Of a DNA stretch of 64,000 bases, positions 32,823-42,655 are shown piece by piece. The stretch is from positions 1,054,001-1,118,000 of the forward strand of contig NZ_AP029018.1 of the NCBI RefSeq assembly GCF_037076525.1, given 5' to 3'. Below the pieces are notes generated by a model. That model had not been told where the DNA came from. It saw only the letters and a program-made list of their open reading frames with translations, and made no database searches. Origin of the DNA: Selenomonas sp. TAMA-11512. GTDB lineage: Bacteria > Bacillota > Negativicutes > Selenomonadales > Selenomonadaceae. The stretch's first letter is position 1. Every line of letters begins with the position of its first letter. The translations under genes and the position numbers were made by a program.

Positions 32823-34036
32823 TAGCGGGCGAGTGTACTCTTTATTGCGTGCAGGCTTCGGAAATGACGGTAGACGAACAGGGCGAGCAGGAGGAAGATC
32901 ATACCCGACAGGTAGAAGACATAATGCATCCCGAGATACGTGGCGACAAGCCCTCCTATAAGCGGTCCTACAATGGAGCCGATCTGCTGAAAGGAGTACT
33001 GCAGTCCGAAGATGCTGCCCTTTGCATTGTCCGGCGTGTGCTTGGCAAGCAAGGCGTTTATGGAGGGGTGGATGCCCGAGAAGAAGAGCCCGCCCAGAAA
33101 TTGGCATACGGCAAAGGAAAACAGATTCGTCTGAAAGCCCTGTACAATCATAACCAGCGCGGCAAAGCACAAAGACGCCAAGATAGCGCGAATAAATCCG
33201 AATTTTTGCCCGATGATTCCCCAGACGGGGGCTGCTACAGCCCCGGCGATACCGCCGAGAGAAAAGACAAATCCCGCGACAAGGATAATATTTTCTATTG
33301 TATTATCCAGCTGAGAAACGTAAGTCGTAATGATCGGCTGGAGGATCATCACAACCATGGATACAATCAGAGCGGCAATGAGCAAATTGCGAATCAGAGG
33401 GAGCTTTATCAGAGTGTCGTAGGAAGACGGCTTTGCTGTCTTTTTTGATGCGTCGGACTGCGGCGGCTCTTTGATGATAAACAGGAAAATCAAGAAGTTG
33501 AAAAAGAGCCCGCCGGCGCCGATGAAGAAGGAGAGGCGCATGCCGAAGGACTCGGCTAATATTCCGCCCAGCAAAGGCCCGATGACACCGCCTGCAGTCA
33601 GGACACCCTGCAGGATCCCTAAGGAAATACCGACTTTGTTTTGCGGTGCGTAGAGAGTCATGATGGCTAAATCCATGGGCCAGAGGCCGGAGCTGAAGCC
33701 TTGGATGAGACGAGCTATGACGAGCTGCTCGGGAGACTGTACAAGACCGCAGAGCATGTAGCTGATCGAGAGCAAAAAGCTCGCGCGCAATGCCATCAAG
33801 CGCTTGCCGTAGCGATCGGCGATGCGCCCCCAGATGGGAGCCATAATGGCACTGACGATGAAGGAGGCGGAGAATACCAATCCCGACCAGATGTTCACGT
33901 CCTCCGCGGAAACGCCGAGTTCTTTTGTCAGATAGAGCGGGAGAAAGGGAATGAGCATGGTATAGCTCGAAGACATGAACAAGACGTTGCACACGAGAAC
34001 GGCGAGAACAAGCTTCCAATTCATTGCGGACTGCAT
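32822..34036 (-). CDS. major facilitator superfamily drug/solute efflux transporter
   Basis: A 404-residue inner-membrane protein with about twelve hydrophobic segments in two halves. The MFS signature PIWGRIADRYGKRLMALRA is in loop 2-3, and the motif C-like GPLLGGILAESFGMRLSFFIGA follows in helix 5. These are features of DHA1-type multidrug antiporters such as Bmr/NorA relatives. The second half repeats APVWGIIGQKFGFIRAIL and GSIVGPLIGGLVATYLG. The real start is taken at 34036, six bases after AGGAG; the frame remains open 55 codons further upstream. Substrate cannot be told from sequence. Confidence 0.93.
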   Translation of the reverse strand: MQSAMNWKLVLAVLVCNVLFMSSSYTMLIPFLPLYLTKELGVSAEDVNIWSGLVFSASFIVSAIMAPIWGRIADRYGKRLMALRASFLLSISYMLCGLVQSPEQLVIARLIQGFSSGLWPMDLAIMTLYAPQNKVGISLGILQGVLTAGGVIGPLLGGILAESFGMRLSFFIGAGGLFFNFLIFLFIIKEPPQSDASKKTAKPSSYDTLIKLPLIRNLLIAALIVSMVVMILQPIITTYVSQLDNTIENIILVAGFVFSLGGIAGAVAAPVWGIIGQKFGFIRAILASLCFAALVMIVQGFQTNLFSFAVCQFLGGLFFSGIHPSINALLAKHTPDNAKGSIFGLQYSFQQIGSIVGPLIGGLVATYLGMHYVFYLSGMIFLLLALFVYRHFRSLHAIKSTLAR

Positions 34037-34185
34037 ATGGAACTCCTGTATATATAAAAGAATGAATACGATACCGTATATCATATCATACACGGCGCGG
34101 GGATTCCAGTGAAAAGCATTGCGGAGATGTGTGTGGTAGATGTGTGTCAAGATGTTATCGACAGGAAATTTCAATCTGTAGGAGC

Positions 34186-34212
34186 TATTGTACTTTATCA
34201 ATATCTGCTATA
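34186..34212 (+). promoter_or_regulatory. extended -10 promoter of the metallophosphoesterase gene
   Basis: TTGTAC (34186-34191) lies 15 bases before TGCTATAAT, whose -10 TATAAT (34207-34212) is perfect and extended by TGn. The intergenic region 34037-34255 must also hold the minus-strand MFS promoter, which I could not place. Confidence 0.65.
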
Positions 34213-34255
34213 ATGAATCCGGTATACGATACGCGATACGGAAAGGAAGATATTT

Positions 34256-35386
34256 GTGCCTTGGATGCTTGTGATGATTGCCGTCTTTATCGGAATTATA
34301 GGACTGGGCTGCCTTTCAGCGGGGTTCCTGACGGAAGGACAGAAGCTTACATATATTCGCTGCGGGATTATTGTGATTGATATTCTCATCTTCGCTGTTA
34401 TCTTTTTCTCCTTTATGATGCGAGGGCGTTTTGTGAGCGTGGCAGAGGCTGCCGTGATGCTGATCATGGCGCAGGTGATCGGTTCGATACTTGTGCTGCT
34501 GGCCGGAGGAATACAGTGGCTGTATCAGATGCTGATTTCTGCGCCTGTGGATGCAGGCAGACGATCGCTCTTAAAAGGGGCCGCCATATATCCTGCTGTC
34601 GCTGTCGGGGTAGGGATGTACGGAGGGCTTGTAGAGCGCACGCACACGGTGGATCGCCGTATGGATGTACCCATGCCTGTTGGCAGCGGCCTTGACGGGT
34701 ACAGAATGGCGCAGATTTCGGATGTGCATCTTGGCTCTTACTTCTCGGTGGAGGATTTTCACGACCTGTTGGAACGTGTGGCAAAGGGGACGCCTGATGT
34801 GCTCTGCGTGACGGGAGATATTTTCGATGATGAAGGGCAGAATAGAGCTGCCATTGAGGTCCTCGGCACATTTACAAGTCGTTTTCCGGACGGCATCTAT
34901 TATTGCCGGGGCAATCATGAGTATTTTCGCGGTATAGAGGCAATCTCTCGAGAGCTTCAAAAGACGGACGTCGTGGAGCTGGTCAACGCGGCTGTTTGCC
35001 TAAAGAATGGAGAGCGTCCGCTATATATGGTCGGCGTCGACTATCCTATGCGTCGGAACAGGTTTGAGGCGGATGAAGCGGCATATACGGAAGAGGCTTA
35101 TCGGGGCGTGCCGGAGGGAGCCATATCCGTATTGCTGGCGCATCATCCGGATTTTATCGATGACGGAGCTCTCCATGGCGCAAGTCTGGTGCTGTCCGGA
35201 CACACGCACGGCTGCCAGCTGGGGCTGTTCGGACTGCCGCTGGTTCCCGTATTCAAATACAATCGCGGCGTCGTGGATAAGGGTGCGACAATGGGGTATG
35301 TGCACAGCGGAAACGGCAGCTGGTTTCCATATCGGTTGGGATGTCCGCCCGAAATTGCGTGGTTTACACTCCGTGAAAGGGCATGA
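34256..35386 (+). CDS. membrane-anchored metallophosphoesterase (YkuE/LpxG-like)
   Basis: A 376-residue protein. Four hydrophobic segments fill residues 1-110 (for example LVMIAVFIGIIGLGCLSAGFL). A calcineurin-type phosphoesterase domain follows with all five motifs: AQISDVHLGS, CVTGDIFDD, YCRGNHEYF, LLAHHPDFI and LSGHTHGCQLG. This arrangement is found in YkuE-like enzymes, some of which hydrolyse UDP-2,3-diacylglucosamine (LpxG) in lipid A synthesis. That would suit an outer-membrane organism, but substrate is not certain. The start is GTG 34256 after GGAAGGAAG. It seems monocistronic. Confidence 0.88.
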   Translation: MPWMLVMIAVFIGIIGLGCLSAGFLTEGQKLTYIRCGIIVIDILIFAVIFFSFMMRGRFVSVAEAAVMLIMAQVIGSILVLLAGGIQWLYQMLISAPVDAGRRSLLKGAAIYPAVAVGVGMYGGLVERTHTVDRRMDVPMPVGSGLDGYRMAQISDVHLGSYFSVEDFHDLLERVAKGTPDVLCVTGDIFDDEGQNRAAIEVLGTFTSRFPDGIYYCRGNHEYFRGIEAISRELQKTDVVELVNAAVCLKNGERPLYMVGVDYPMRRNRFEADEAAYTEEAYRGVPEGAISVLLAHHPDFIDDGALHGASLVLSGHTHGCQLGLFGLPLVPVFKYNRGVVDKGATMGYVHSGNGSWFPYRLGCPPEIAWFTLRERA

Positions 35387-35433
35387 ATTCCAATCACGGA
35401 AATTGCGCTCGAGACAGGAGAGTATTTTCCGTG

Positions 35434-35465
35434 TTCTATAACTCTGTACAGCAGAGTTTATAGAA
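35434..35465 (+). other. hairpin after the metallophosphoesterase gene
   Basis: TTCTATAACTCTG nearly perfectly complements CAGAGTTTATAGAA (one bulged T), loop about TACAG, followed by TAAATATTC with no true T-run. It may be a weak terminator. Confidence 0.5.
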
Positions 35466-35487
35466 TAAATATTCTACAAAATTCGGG

Positions 35488-35516
35488 TTGACAAGATTTC
35501 GATACTTTGCTAGAAT
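35488..35516 (+). promoter_or_regulatory. promoter of tRNA-Ser
   Basis: TTGACA (35488-35493), 17 bases, TAGAAT (35511-35516), about 40 bases before the tRNA. Confidence 0.75.
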
Positions 35517-35557
35517 ATTATCTGTTGCCGATGCGTTATGTGTCGTGTGATGACTAC

Positions 35558-35644
35558 GGAGCAGTACTCAAGTGGTTGAAGAGGACGGTTTGCTAAATCG
35601 TTAGGCCGCAAGGTGCGGAGGTTCGAATCCTCTCTGCTCCGCCA
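35558..35644 (+). tRNA. tRNA-Ser (GCT)
   Basis: The acceptor stem GGAGCAG/CTGCTCC, discriminator G and encoded CCA (35642-35644) are present. The anticodon loop TTGCTAA gives GCT at 35592-35594. A long variable arm (about GGCCGCAAGGTGC) marks a class II tRNA, and the T-loop GTTCGAATCC is intact. It reads AGC/AGU serine codons. Confidence 0.97.
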
Positions 35645-35657
35645 TTTTGTCGATTGG

Positions 35658-35691
35658 GCTCCAGCTGAGGCTGGAGCTTTTCTTTCTTTCG
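35658..35691 (+). terminator. rho-independent terminator after tRNA-Ser
   Basis: GCTCCAGC-TGAG-GCTGGAGC is followed by TTTTCTTTCTTT. Confidence 0.92.
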
Positions 35692-35734
35692 GGAGAAACC
35701 CTGTATAAGCCCGTAACCTGAGCGAAAAGGGGGA

Positions 35735-35763
35735 TTGACAAAGCAGATTATCAATGCAATAAT
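35735..35763 (+). promoter_or_regulatory. promoter of the ilv-leu operon
   Basis: TTGACA (35735-35740) is followed after 17 bases by AATAAT (35758-35763), or after 19 by TAATGT. The 57-base leader before ilvN is too short for a T-box. Confidence 0.6.
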
Positions 35764-35819
35764 GTTTACATGTTTACAACTCGACTTGAGATATCGGCGT
35801 GAAGTCAGGAGGAAATAAG

Positions 35820-37344
<1,525 letters not shown>

Positions 37345-37362
37345 TTCATCTTAGGTTTTGGA

Positions 37363-37388
37363 GGGGTTGCCGCAAGTGCGGCAACCCC
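37363..37388 (+). other. strong hairpin between ilvC and leuC
   Basis: GGGGTTGCCGC-AAGT-GCGGCAACCCC forms an 11-bp perfect stem. Only TT follows, so it is probably an mRNA processing or stability element and not a terminator. Confidence 0.65.
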
Positions 37389-37413
37389 TTACTGGTATAT
37401 AGAGGAGATTATT

Positions 37414-38673
37414 ATGGGAATGAATATGACAGAGAAGATCTTGGCTCGACATGCCGATCTCTCCGAGGTAAAGCCAGGACAACTCATTAACTGCAAGCTG
37501 GATATGGTGCTGGCAAATGATATTACGGCTCCGCCCGCCATCAAGGAGTTTGAGAAAATCGGCCGCCCGGTGTTTGATCGGACGAAGATTGCGCTTGTGC
37601 CCGATCATTCGACGCCGAATAAAGATATCAAGTCCGCAGCACTTACCAAGATTGTACGAGATTTTGCGAAGCTGCATCGCATCGTGAATTACTTTGAGGT
37701 CGGCCGTGTGGGCATCGAGCACGTGATTTTGCCGGAATTCGGCCTTGTGGGACCCGGAATGGCTACGATCGGTGCGGATTCGCATACCTGTACGTATGGC
37801 GCTGTCAACGGCTTTTCGACAGGCGTCGGATCGACCGACCTCGGTGTGGCATTGGCTACAGGTGAGGCATGGTTCAAGGTTCCGGAAGCGATACAGGTCA
37901 AGATCACGGGCAAGAAGCCTGCGGATATCACAGGCAAGGATGTCATTCTGACGCTCATCGGCATGATCGGCGTGGATGGCGCGCTCTACAAGGCGTTGGA
38001 GTTTACGGGCGACGGTGTTGCGGAGCTTACGATGACGGATCGCCTGACCATCTGTAATATGGCAGTCGAAGCGGGCGGAAAGAACGGGATATTCCCGTTC
38101 GATGAGATTACGAGGGAATATGTCGAGGGGCGTGTAAAGGCGCCTTATGAACCGGTTGCTCCGGACGTGGATGCCTCCTATTGTCAGACAGTGGAGATCC
38201 ATCTCTCCGATCTTAAGCCGGTAGTCGCTTTTCCGCATCTTCCGGGAAATACAAAGAATGTGGAGGATATCGGAGAGATTAAGATAGATCAGGTCGTCAT
38301 CGGCTCCTGCACGAACGGACGCCTTGAGGATTTGAAGATTGCCGCGGACATTCTGAAGGGGCATAAGGTGCATCCGGATGTACGCTGCATTGTCATTCCC
38401 GGATCCCAGGAAGTCTATCAGGAGGCTATGCACCTGGGATATATTGACATCTTTATTGATGCGGAGTGTGCGGTCTCCACACCGACATGCGGTCCTTGTC
38501 TCGGCGGCTATATGGGAATCATGACAGCCGGAGAGAAGTGTGTGTCTACGACAAATCGCAATTTCCGTGGCCGCATGGGCCATGTCGACAGTGAAGTCTA
38601 TCTCGCGGGCCCGCAGGTCGCTGCAGCAAGCGCGATTCTCGGCAGGATCGCTGCACCGAAGGAGGTCAAGTAA
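37414..38673 (+). CDS. leuC: 3-isopropylmalate dehydratase large subunit
   Basis: A 419-residue aconitase-family subunit that, with LeuD, isomerises 2- to 3-isopropylmalate through a 4Fe-4S cluster. Signatures are [39 protein letters not shown] and [17 protein letters not shown], which carry the three cluster cysteines. The length is that of the short LeuC type paired with a small LeuD of about 160 residues. Its last base overlaps the leuD start (TAATG). Confidence 0.97.
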   Translation: MGMNMTEKILARHADLSEVKPGQLINCKLDMVLANDITAPPAIKEFEKIGRPVFDRTKIALVPDHSTPNKDIKSAALTKIVRDFAKLHRIVNYFEVGRVGIEHVILPEFGLVGPGMATIGADSHTCTYGAVNGFSTGVGSTDLGVALATGEAWFKVPEAIQVKITGKKPADITGKDVILTLIGMIGVDGALYKALEFTGDGVAELTMTDRLTICNMAVEAGGKNGIFPFDEITREYVEGRVKAPYEPVAPDVDASYCQTVEIHLSDLKPVVAFPHLPGNTKNVEDIGEIKIDQVVIGSCTNGRLEDLKIAADILKGHKVHPDVRCIVIPGSQEVYQEAMHLGYIDIFIDAECAVSTPTCGPCLGGYMGIMTAGEKCVSTTNRNFRGRMGHVDSEVYLAGPQVAAASAILGRIAAPKEVK

Positions 38674-39161
38674 TGGCACACGAAGGAAAGGTCTGGAAAT
38701 ACGGAGACAATATCGATACGGATGTTATCATTCCCGCCAGATATCTCAACACATTTGACCCGAAAGAATTAGCCGTGCACTGCATGGTGGACATCGATGA
38801 AACGTTCGCTAAGGAAGTGCAGAAAGGCGATATCATCGTCGGAGGAAAGAACTTCGGCTGCGGTTCCTCTCGTGAGCACGCGCCTGTTGCGATCAAGGCA
38901 TCGGGTGTTCCCGTTGTCATTGCCGCCGATTTTGCGCGTATCTTCTATCGGAACGGGATCAATATCGGCCTGCCGCTCTTGGAAATCGGCGACGATGTAG
39001 AGAAAATCCGTGCGGGCGATCGGCTGAAGGTGGATCTTTCCGAGGGGATCATTGAAAATTTGACGACGGGCGATGTGTTTCGGGCACAGCCGCTTCCGGG
39101 CTTTGTGCAGGATATCGCCAAGGCGGGCGGACTCATCAACTATATCAAGAACAAGAAGTAG
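38673..39161 (+). CDS. leuD: 3-isopropylmalate dehydratase small subunit
   Basis: A 162-residue swivel-domain partner of Leu[31 protein letters not shown] and the loop [25 protein letters not shown], with its substrate-binding GCGSSRE, are intact. ATG 38673 overlaps the leuC stop. Nine bases separate it from leuB. Confidence 0.97.
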   Translation: MAHEGKVWKYGDNIDTDVIIPARYLNTFDPKELAVHCMVDIDETFAKEVQKGDIIVGGKNFGCGSSREHAPVAIKASGVPVVIAADFARIFYRNGINIGLPLLEIGDDVEKIRAGDRLKVDLSEGIIENLTTGDVFRAQPLPGFVQDIAKAGGLINYIKNKK

Positions 39162-39170
39162 GAGGTATAT

Positions 39171-40238
39171 ATGGCTAGGATCGCTGTTATTCCGGGTGAC
39201 GGCATCGGAAATGAAATCGTCGATGCGGCAGTGGAAGTGTTGAAAAAAACGGATGCAAAGTATCGGCTGAATCTCAGCTATGTTCGGCACGATGCGGGCG
39301 GTACGGCGTATGACGCATATGGTACGCCGCTGCCCGAAGAGACGATTCAGGCGGCGATAGAAGCGGACGGAGTCCTGTTTGGCGCCGTCGGCGGGGATAA
39401 GTGGAATGATGTCGCGCCGGATTTGCGCCCGGAGCGGGCCATTCTGGGACTTCGAAAGGGCCTTGGTCTCTACGCCAATCTGCGCCCTGTGAAGGTCGCC
39501 GAGTCGCTCATTGAGTATTCGCCGCTTCGCCCTGAAATCGTCCGGGGAGCGGATCTCGTCATCGTTCGTGAGCTCATAGGCGGAATCTACTTCGGTGAGA
39601 AGTGCGAAAGCGAGACGGTTGACGGCACGGAGCGCGCATGGGATGTGGAGGGCTATTCCGTGCCCGAAGTCGAGCGTATCGCGCGTCTTGCCTTTGAGAC
39701 GGCTCGCATTCGCGGCAAAAAGCTGACGAGTGTGGATAAGGCAAATGTCCTTGCGACCTCCCGTCTCTGGCGCAAAACCGTCACGAGGATCGCGTCGGAA
39801 TACCCGGATGTGGAGCTGAATCACCTCTATGTGGATAACTGTGCCATGCAGCTCGCTGTAAAGCCCACCCAGTTTGATACGATTTTGACAGGCAATCTCT
39901 TTGGCGATATCCTGAGTGACGAGGCAGCTGTCATCGGCGGCTCCATCGGCATGATGCCCTCGGCAAGCATCGGCTTGGAGGCCAGTCTCTTCGAGCCAAT
40001 TCACGGCTCGGCTCCGGATATTGCCGGCAAGGGAATCGCGAACCCGATCGGTACAATCCTGTCCGGCGCGATGCTGCTTCGCTACGCCCTGAAGGAAGAA
40101 GCTGCGGCAAAGGCCATTGAAGATGCAGTAGACGAGGCTTTGGCTGACGGCTACCGCACAGCCGATCTGTGGCGTGAAGGCTTTAAGAAAGCGGATACCG
40201 AGACAATGACCGCGGCCATCTTGGATCGCATTGAATAG
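39171..40238 (+). CDS. leuB: 3-isopropylmalate dehydrogenase
   Basis: A 355-residue NAD-dependent enzyme that oxidises and decarboxylates 3-isopropylmalate. The N-terminal IAVIPGDGIGNEIVDAAVEVL, the arginines in LRPVKVAESLIEYSPLRPEIVRGADLVIVRELIGGIYFG and the metal/NAD region DNCAMQLAVKPTQFDTILTGNLFGDILSDEAAVIGGSIGMMPSAS are present. The His-Gly motif PIHGSAPDIAGKGIANP is intact. An RBS AGGAGG precedes ATG 39171. Confidence 0.97.
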   Translation: MARIAVIPGDGIGNEIVDAAVEVLKKTDAKYRLNLSYVRHDAGGTAYDAYGTPLPEETIQAAIEADGVLFGAVGGDKWNDVAPDLRPERAILGLRKGLGLYANLRPVKVAESLIEYSPLRPEIVRGADLVIVRELIGGIYFGEKCESETVDGTERAWDVEGYSVPEVERIARLAFETARIRGKKLTSVDKANVLATSRLWRKTVTRIASEYPDVELNHLYVDNCAMQLAVKPTQFDTILTGNLFGDILSDEAAVIGGSIGMMPSASIGLEASLFEPIHGSAPDIAGKGIANPIGTILSGAMLLRYALKEEAAAKAIEDAVDEALADGYRTADLWREGFKKADTETMTAAILDRIE

Positions 40239-40249
40239 GGGGCAACGGA

Positions 40250-41911
40250 ATGAAAGGGGCAAAAGCTGTTGTAGAATGTCTCAAAGAGCAGGGCATTGAT
40301 ATTATTTTCGGATATCCGGGCGGGATGATTCTGCCCATGTACGATGCCTTGTATGATGAGAAAGGCATCCGGCAAATTTTGACCGTACATGAGCAAAATG
40401 CTGCCCATGCGGCGGACGGATATGCAAGAGCTACCGGAAAAGTCGGTGTCTGCATTGCCACATCGGGACCGGGCGCGACGAACCTGGTTACCGGTATAGC
40501 TACGGCCTTCATGGATTCCATACCGATGGTTGCCATTACGGGACAGGTGGATACGACTCTTTTGGGACGGGACGCCTTTCAGGAGACAGATGTCATCGGT
40601 GTGACCATGCCCGTGACAAAGCACAACTTCAAGGTCAAGACGGCAAAGCAGCTTGTGCCTGCACTGCGAGAGGCGTTCAAGATCGCGAAATCAGGTCGGC
40701 CGGGGCCTGTTTTGGTGGACATTCCGCGAGATATCTTCTTTGCGGAGGTCCCCTACGAGAAAGAAGAGGCAGAGAAAAAAGCCGCCGGGAAGCCGGATGC
40801 CGATTTCCAGATTTGCGCGGCGGAGGCTGCGGCAGTCATCCGACAGGCAAAGCGCCCCGTGCTCATCGCGGGCGGTGGTGTGATATCCGCAGAGGCATCC
40901 AAGGAGCTTACCGCCTTCGTAGAGAAGTATGGGATTCCCGTTGTCATGACCCTCATGGGCATCGGCGCTATTTCTCGCTCACATCCCCTGTGCGTGGGCT
41001 TTGCCGGCATGCACGGCCGCAAGGTGGCAAACAATACGATTGCAAAATCGGATGTCATTATCGCTCTCGGAAGCCGCTTCGGCGATCGGCAGACAGGCAA
41101 TGTCGTCAAGTATATGAAGGATACGAAGTTCATTCACATCGACATCGATCCCGCGGAAATCGATAAGAACGTGCACAGCTCCATCGGCCTGGCCGGCAAT
41201 ATGAAGATCATCCTGAAGCTTCTGATGAAGCACGATACGATGAACAATACGTCGAAGTGGCTCGGCGAGATTCGCAAATGGCGCGAGGAATTTGCCTACG
41301 ACTATCAGGTGGATCATCTGACCGTGCCGTGGGCGATGCATCATATCGCTATGCGCACAGCGGGAAAGCCCTATTCCTTTGCGACCGATGTGGGGCAGCA
41401 TCAGATGTGGGCAGCACTTCATCTGCGTGTAGAAGAGCCTCGTACCTGGCTTACTTCGGGCGGACTCGGGACGATGGGATTCGGGCTGCCGGCCGCGATG
41501 GGGGCCCAGGCTGCCTACGGAAAGAGCCGTCGTGTCGTTCACATCGCCGGTGACGGCGGGATGCGCATGACAGGCAATGAGCTCTACACGATTGCGCGGC
41601 TCAATCTGCCCATCATCTCCATCGTTTGCGACAATACCAGCTTGGGGATGATTCGTCAGCTGCAAAAGGTCATGTACAAAGAGCGGTACATCGCGTGTGA
41701 ATTTTCACATGAGATGGATTTTGTAGGCTATGCGAACAGCTTCGGTATTCAGGCGACCGCCGTTTCCACACAGGAAGAATTCGCATCCGCGTTTTTGGAG
41801 GCAATGCAGGCTGATGCGCCCAGGATCATTGTGCTGAAGCTGCATCGGAGCTTTGTGGAACCCATGATCAAAGGCGGGGCGCGCTTAGATGAATTCGTTG
41901 ATTTTCATTGA
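40250..41911 (+). CDS. ilvB: acetolactate synthase large (catalytic) subunit
   Basis: A 553-residue thiamine-diphosphate enzyme joining two pyruvates, or pyruvate and 2-oxobutyrate. The N-terminal domain has the catalytic Glu in LTVHEQNAAHAADGYARATGKVGVCIATSGPGATNLVTGIATA. The central FAD domain contains the LIALGSRFGDRQTGN-type loop, and the C-terminal ThDP domain has VVHIAGDGGMRMTGNELYTIARLNLPIISIVCDN. It sits last in the operon, far from ilvN. A terminator follows. Confidence 0.97.
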   Translation: MKGAKAVVECLKEQGIDIIFGYPGGMILPMYDALYDEKGIRQILTVHEQNAAHAADGYARATGKVGVCIATSGPGATNLVTGIATAFMDSIPMVAITGQVDTTLLGRDAFQETDVIGVTMPVTKHNFKVKTAKQLVPALREAFKIAKSGRPGPVLVDIPRDIFFAEVPYEKEEAEKKAAGKPDADFQICAAEAAAVIRQAKRPVLIAGGGVISAEASKELTAFVEKYGIPVVMTLMGIGAISRSHPLCVGFAGMHGRKVANNTIAKSDVIIALGSRFGDRQTGNVVKYMKDTKFIHIDIDPAEIDKNVHSSIGLAGNMKIILKLLMKHDTMNNTSKWLGEIRKWREEFAYDYQVDHLTVPWAMHHIAMRTAGKPYSFATDVGQHQMWAALHLRVEEPRTWLTSGGLGTMGFGLPAAMGAQAAYGKSRRVVHIAGDGGMRMTGNELYTIARLNLPIISIVCDNTSLGMIRQLQKVMYKERYIACEFSHEMDFVGYANSFGIQATAVSTQEEFASAFLEAMQADAPRIIVLKLHRSFVEPMIKGGARLDEFVDFH

Positions 41912-41946
41912 TGGAGAAGCGTGTCATCAGAGAGTGTGACCCTCTT

Positions 41947-41986
41947 AATGCGAAGTGGATCATTTCACTTCGCATTTGCCTTTTAT
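41947..41986 (+). terminator. terminator of the ilv-leu operon
   Basis: AATGCGAAGTG (41947-41957) pairs with CACTTCGCATT (41966-41976), followed by TGCCTTTTAT. Confidence 0.8.
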
Positions 41987-42026
41987 ATCCGATTCCTCGA
42001 ACCTCTGTGCAGTCGTGCATTTGTTC

Positions 42027-42055
42027 TTGACAAGAGCCTCTATTTCCTATATACT
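42027..42055 (+). promoter_or_regulatory. promoter of the tRNA cluster
   Basis: TTGACA (42027-42032), 17 bases, TATACT (42050-42055), 30 bases before tRNA-Asp. Confidence 0.82.
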
Positions 42056-42084
42056 TGGATTCGTTGCGTAAAGCAACACACTGC

Positions 42085-42161
42085 GGCCCGGTAGTTTAGT
42101 TGGTTAGAATGCCGCCCTGTCACGGCGGAGGTCAGGGGTTCAAGTCCCCTTCGGGTCGCCA
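42085..42161 (+). tRNA. tRNA-Asp (GTC)
   Basis: Acceptor GGCCCGG/TCGGGTC (two G-U), anticodon stem CCGCC/GGCGG with loop CTGTCAC and anticodon GTC at 42119-42121. T-loop GTTCAAGTC and an encoded CCA are present. Confidence 0.97.
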
Positions 42162-42224
42162 TTTTTCTTTTTTGGAGAATAGGATATACGCCTTGCGTGT
42201 ATGTCGGCTTCTTCTTTCCCATGC

Positions 42225-42299
42225 GGCGACGTAGCCAAGCGGTAAGGCAGGGCTCTGCAAAAGCCTCATTCCCCAGTTCGATTCTGGGCGTCGCCTCCA
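42225..42299 (+). tRNA. tRNA-Cys (GCA), first copy
   Basis: Acceptor GGCGACG/CGTCGCC, discriminator T, encoded CCA, anticodon GCA at 42257-42259, and T-loop AGTTCGATTCTGG. It differs from the second copy in the acceptor and anticodon stems. Confidence 0.97.
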
Positions 42300-42311
42300 A
42301 TTTCATACATT

Positions 42312-42387
42312 GCGGAAATAGCTCAGTTGGTAGAGCATCACCTTGCCAAGGTGGGGGTCGCGAGTTCGAGTCTCGTTTTCCGCTCCA
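42312..42387 (+). tRNA. tRNA-Gly (GCC)
   Basis: Acceptor GCGGAAA/TTTCCGC, D-arm GCTCAGTTGGTAGAGC, anticodon GCC at 42345-42347 in loop TTGCCAA, T-loop GTTCGAGTC, encoded CCA. Confidence 0.97.
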
Positions 42388-42391
42388 TTAT

Positions 42392-42466
<75 letters not shown>

Positions 42467-42477
42467 TGAGAATGCGA

Positions 42478-42533
42478 ACGGGACTGTTTCATAAAGTTGA
42501 GATTTAACTTTGTGGAACAGTCCCGTATTTTTA
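42478..42533 (+). terminator. terminator of the tRNA cluster
   Basis: ACGGGACTGTTTCATAAAGTT pairs with AACTTTGTGGAACAGTCCCGT (one mismatch) and runs into ATTTTTATTT. Confidence 0.92.
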
Positions 42534-42582
42534 TTTGCACACATCATCTCTACAGCCTTCAAAAATTTATTTTCAAACCCTC

Positions 42583-42611
42583 TTGCAAAACCCATATAAA
42601 TATGTTATCCT
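42583..42611 (+). promoter_or_regulatory. promoter of the CdiA-like gene
   Basis: TTGCAA (42583-42588), 17 bases, TATCCT (42606-42611), 44 bases before the start codon. Confidence 0.6.
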
Positions 42612-42655
42612 CAACGTATTTACATGGGTAATTAGTTTCAGAAAGGATGCTGTGG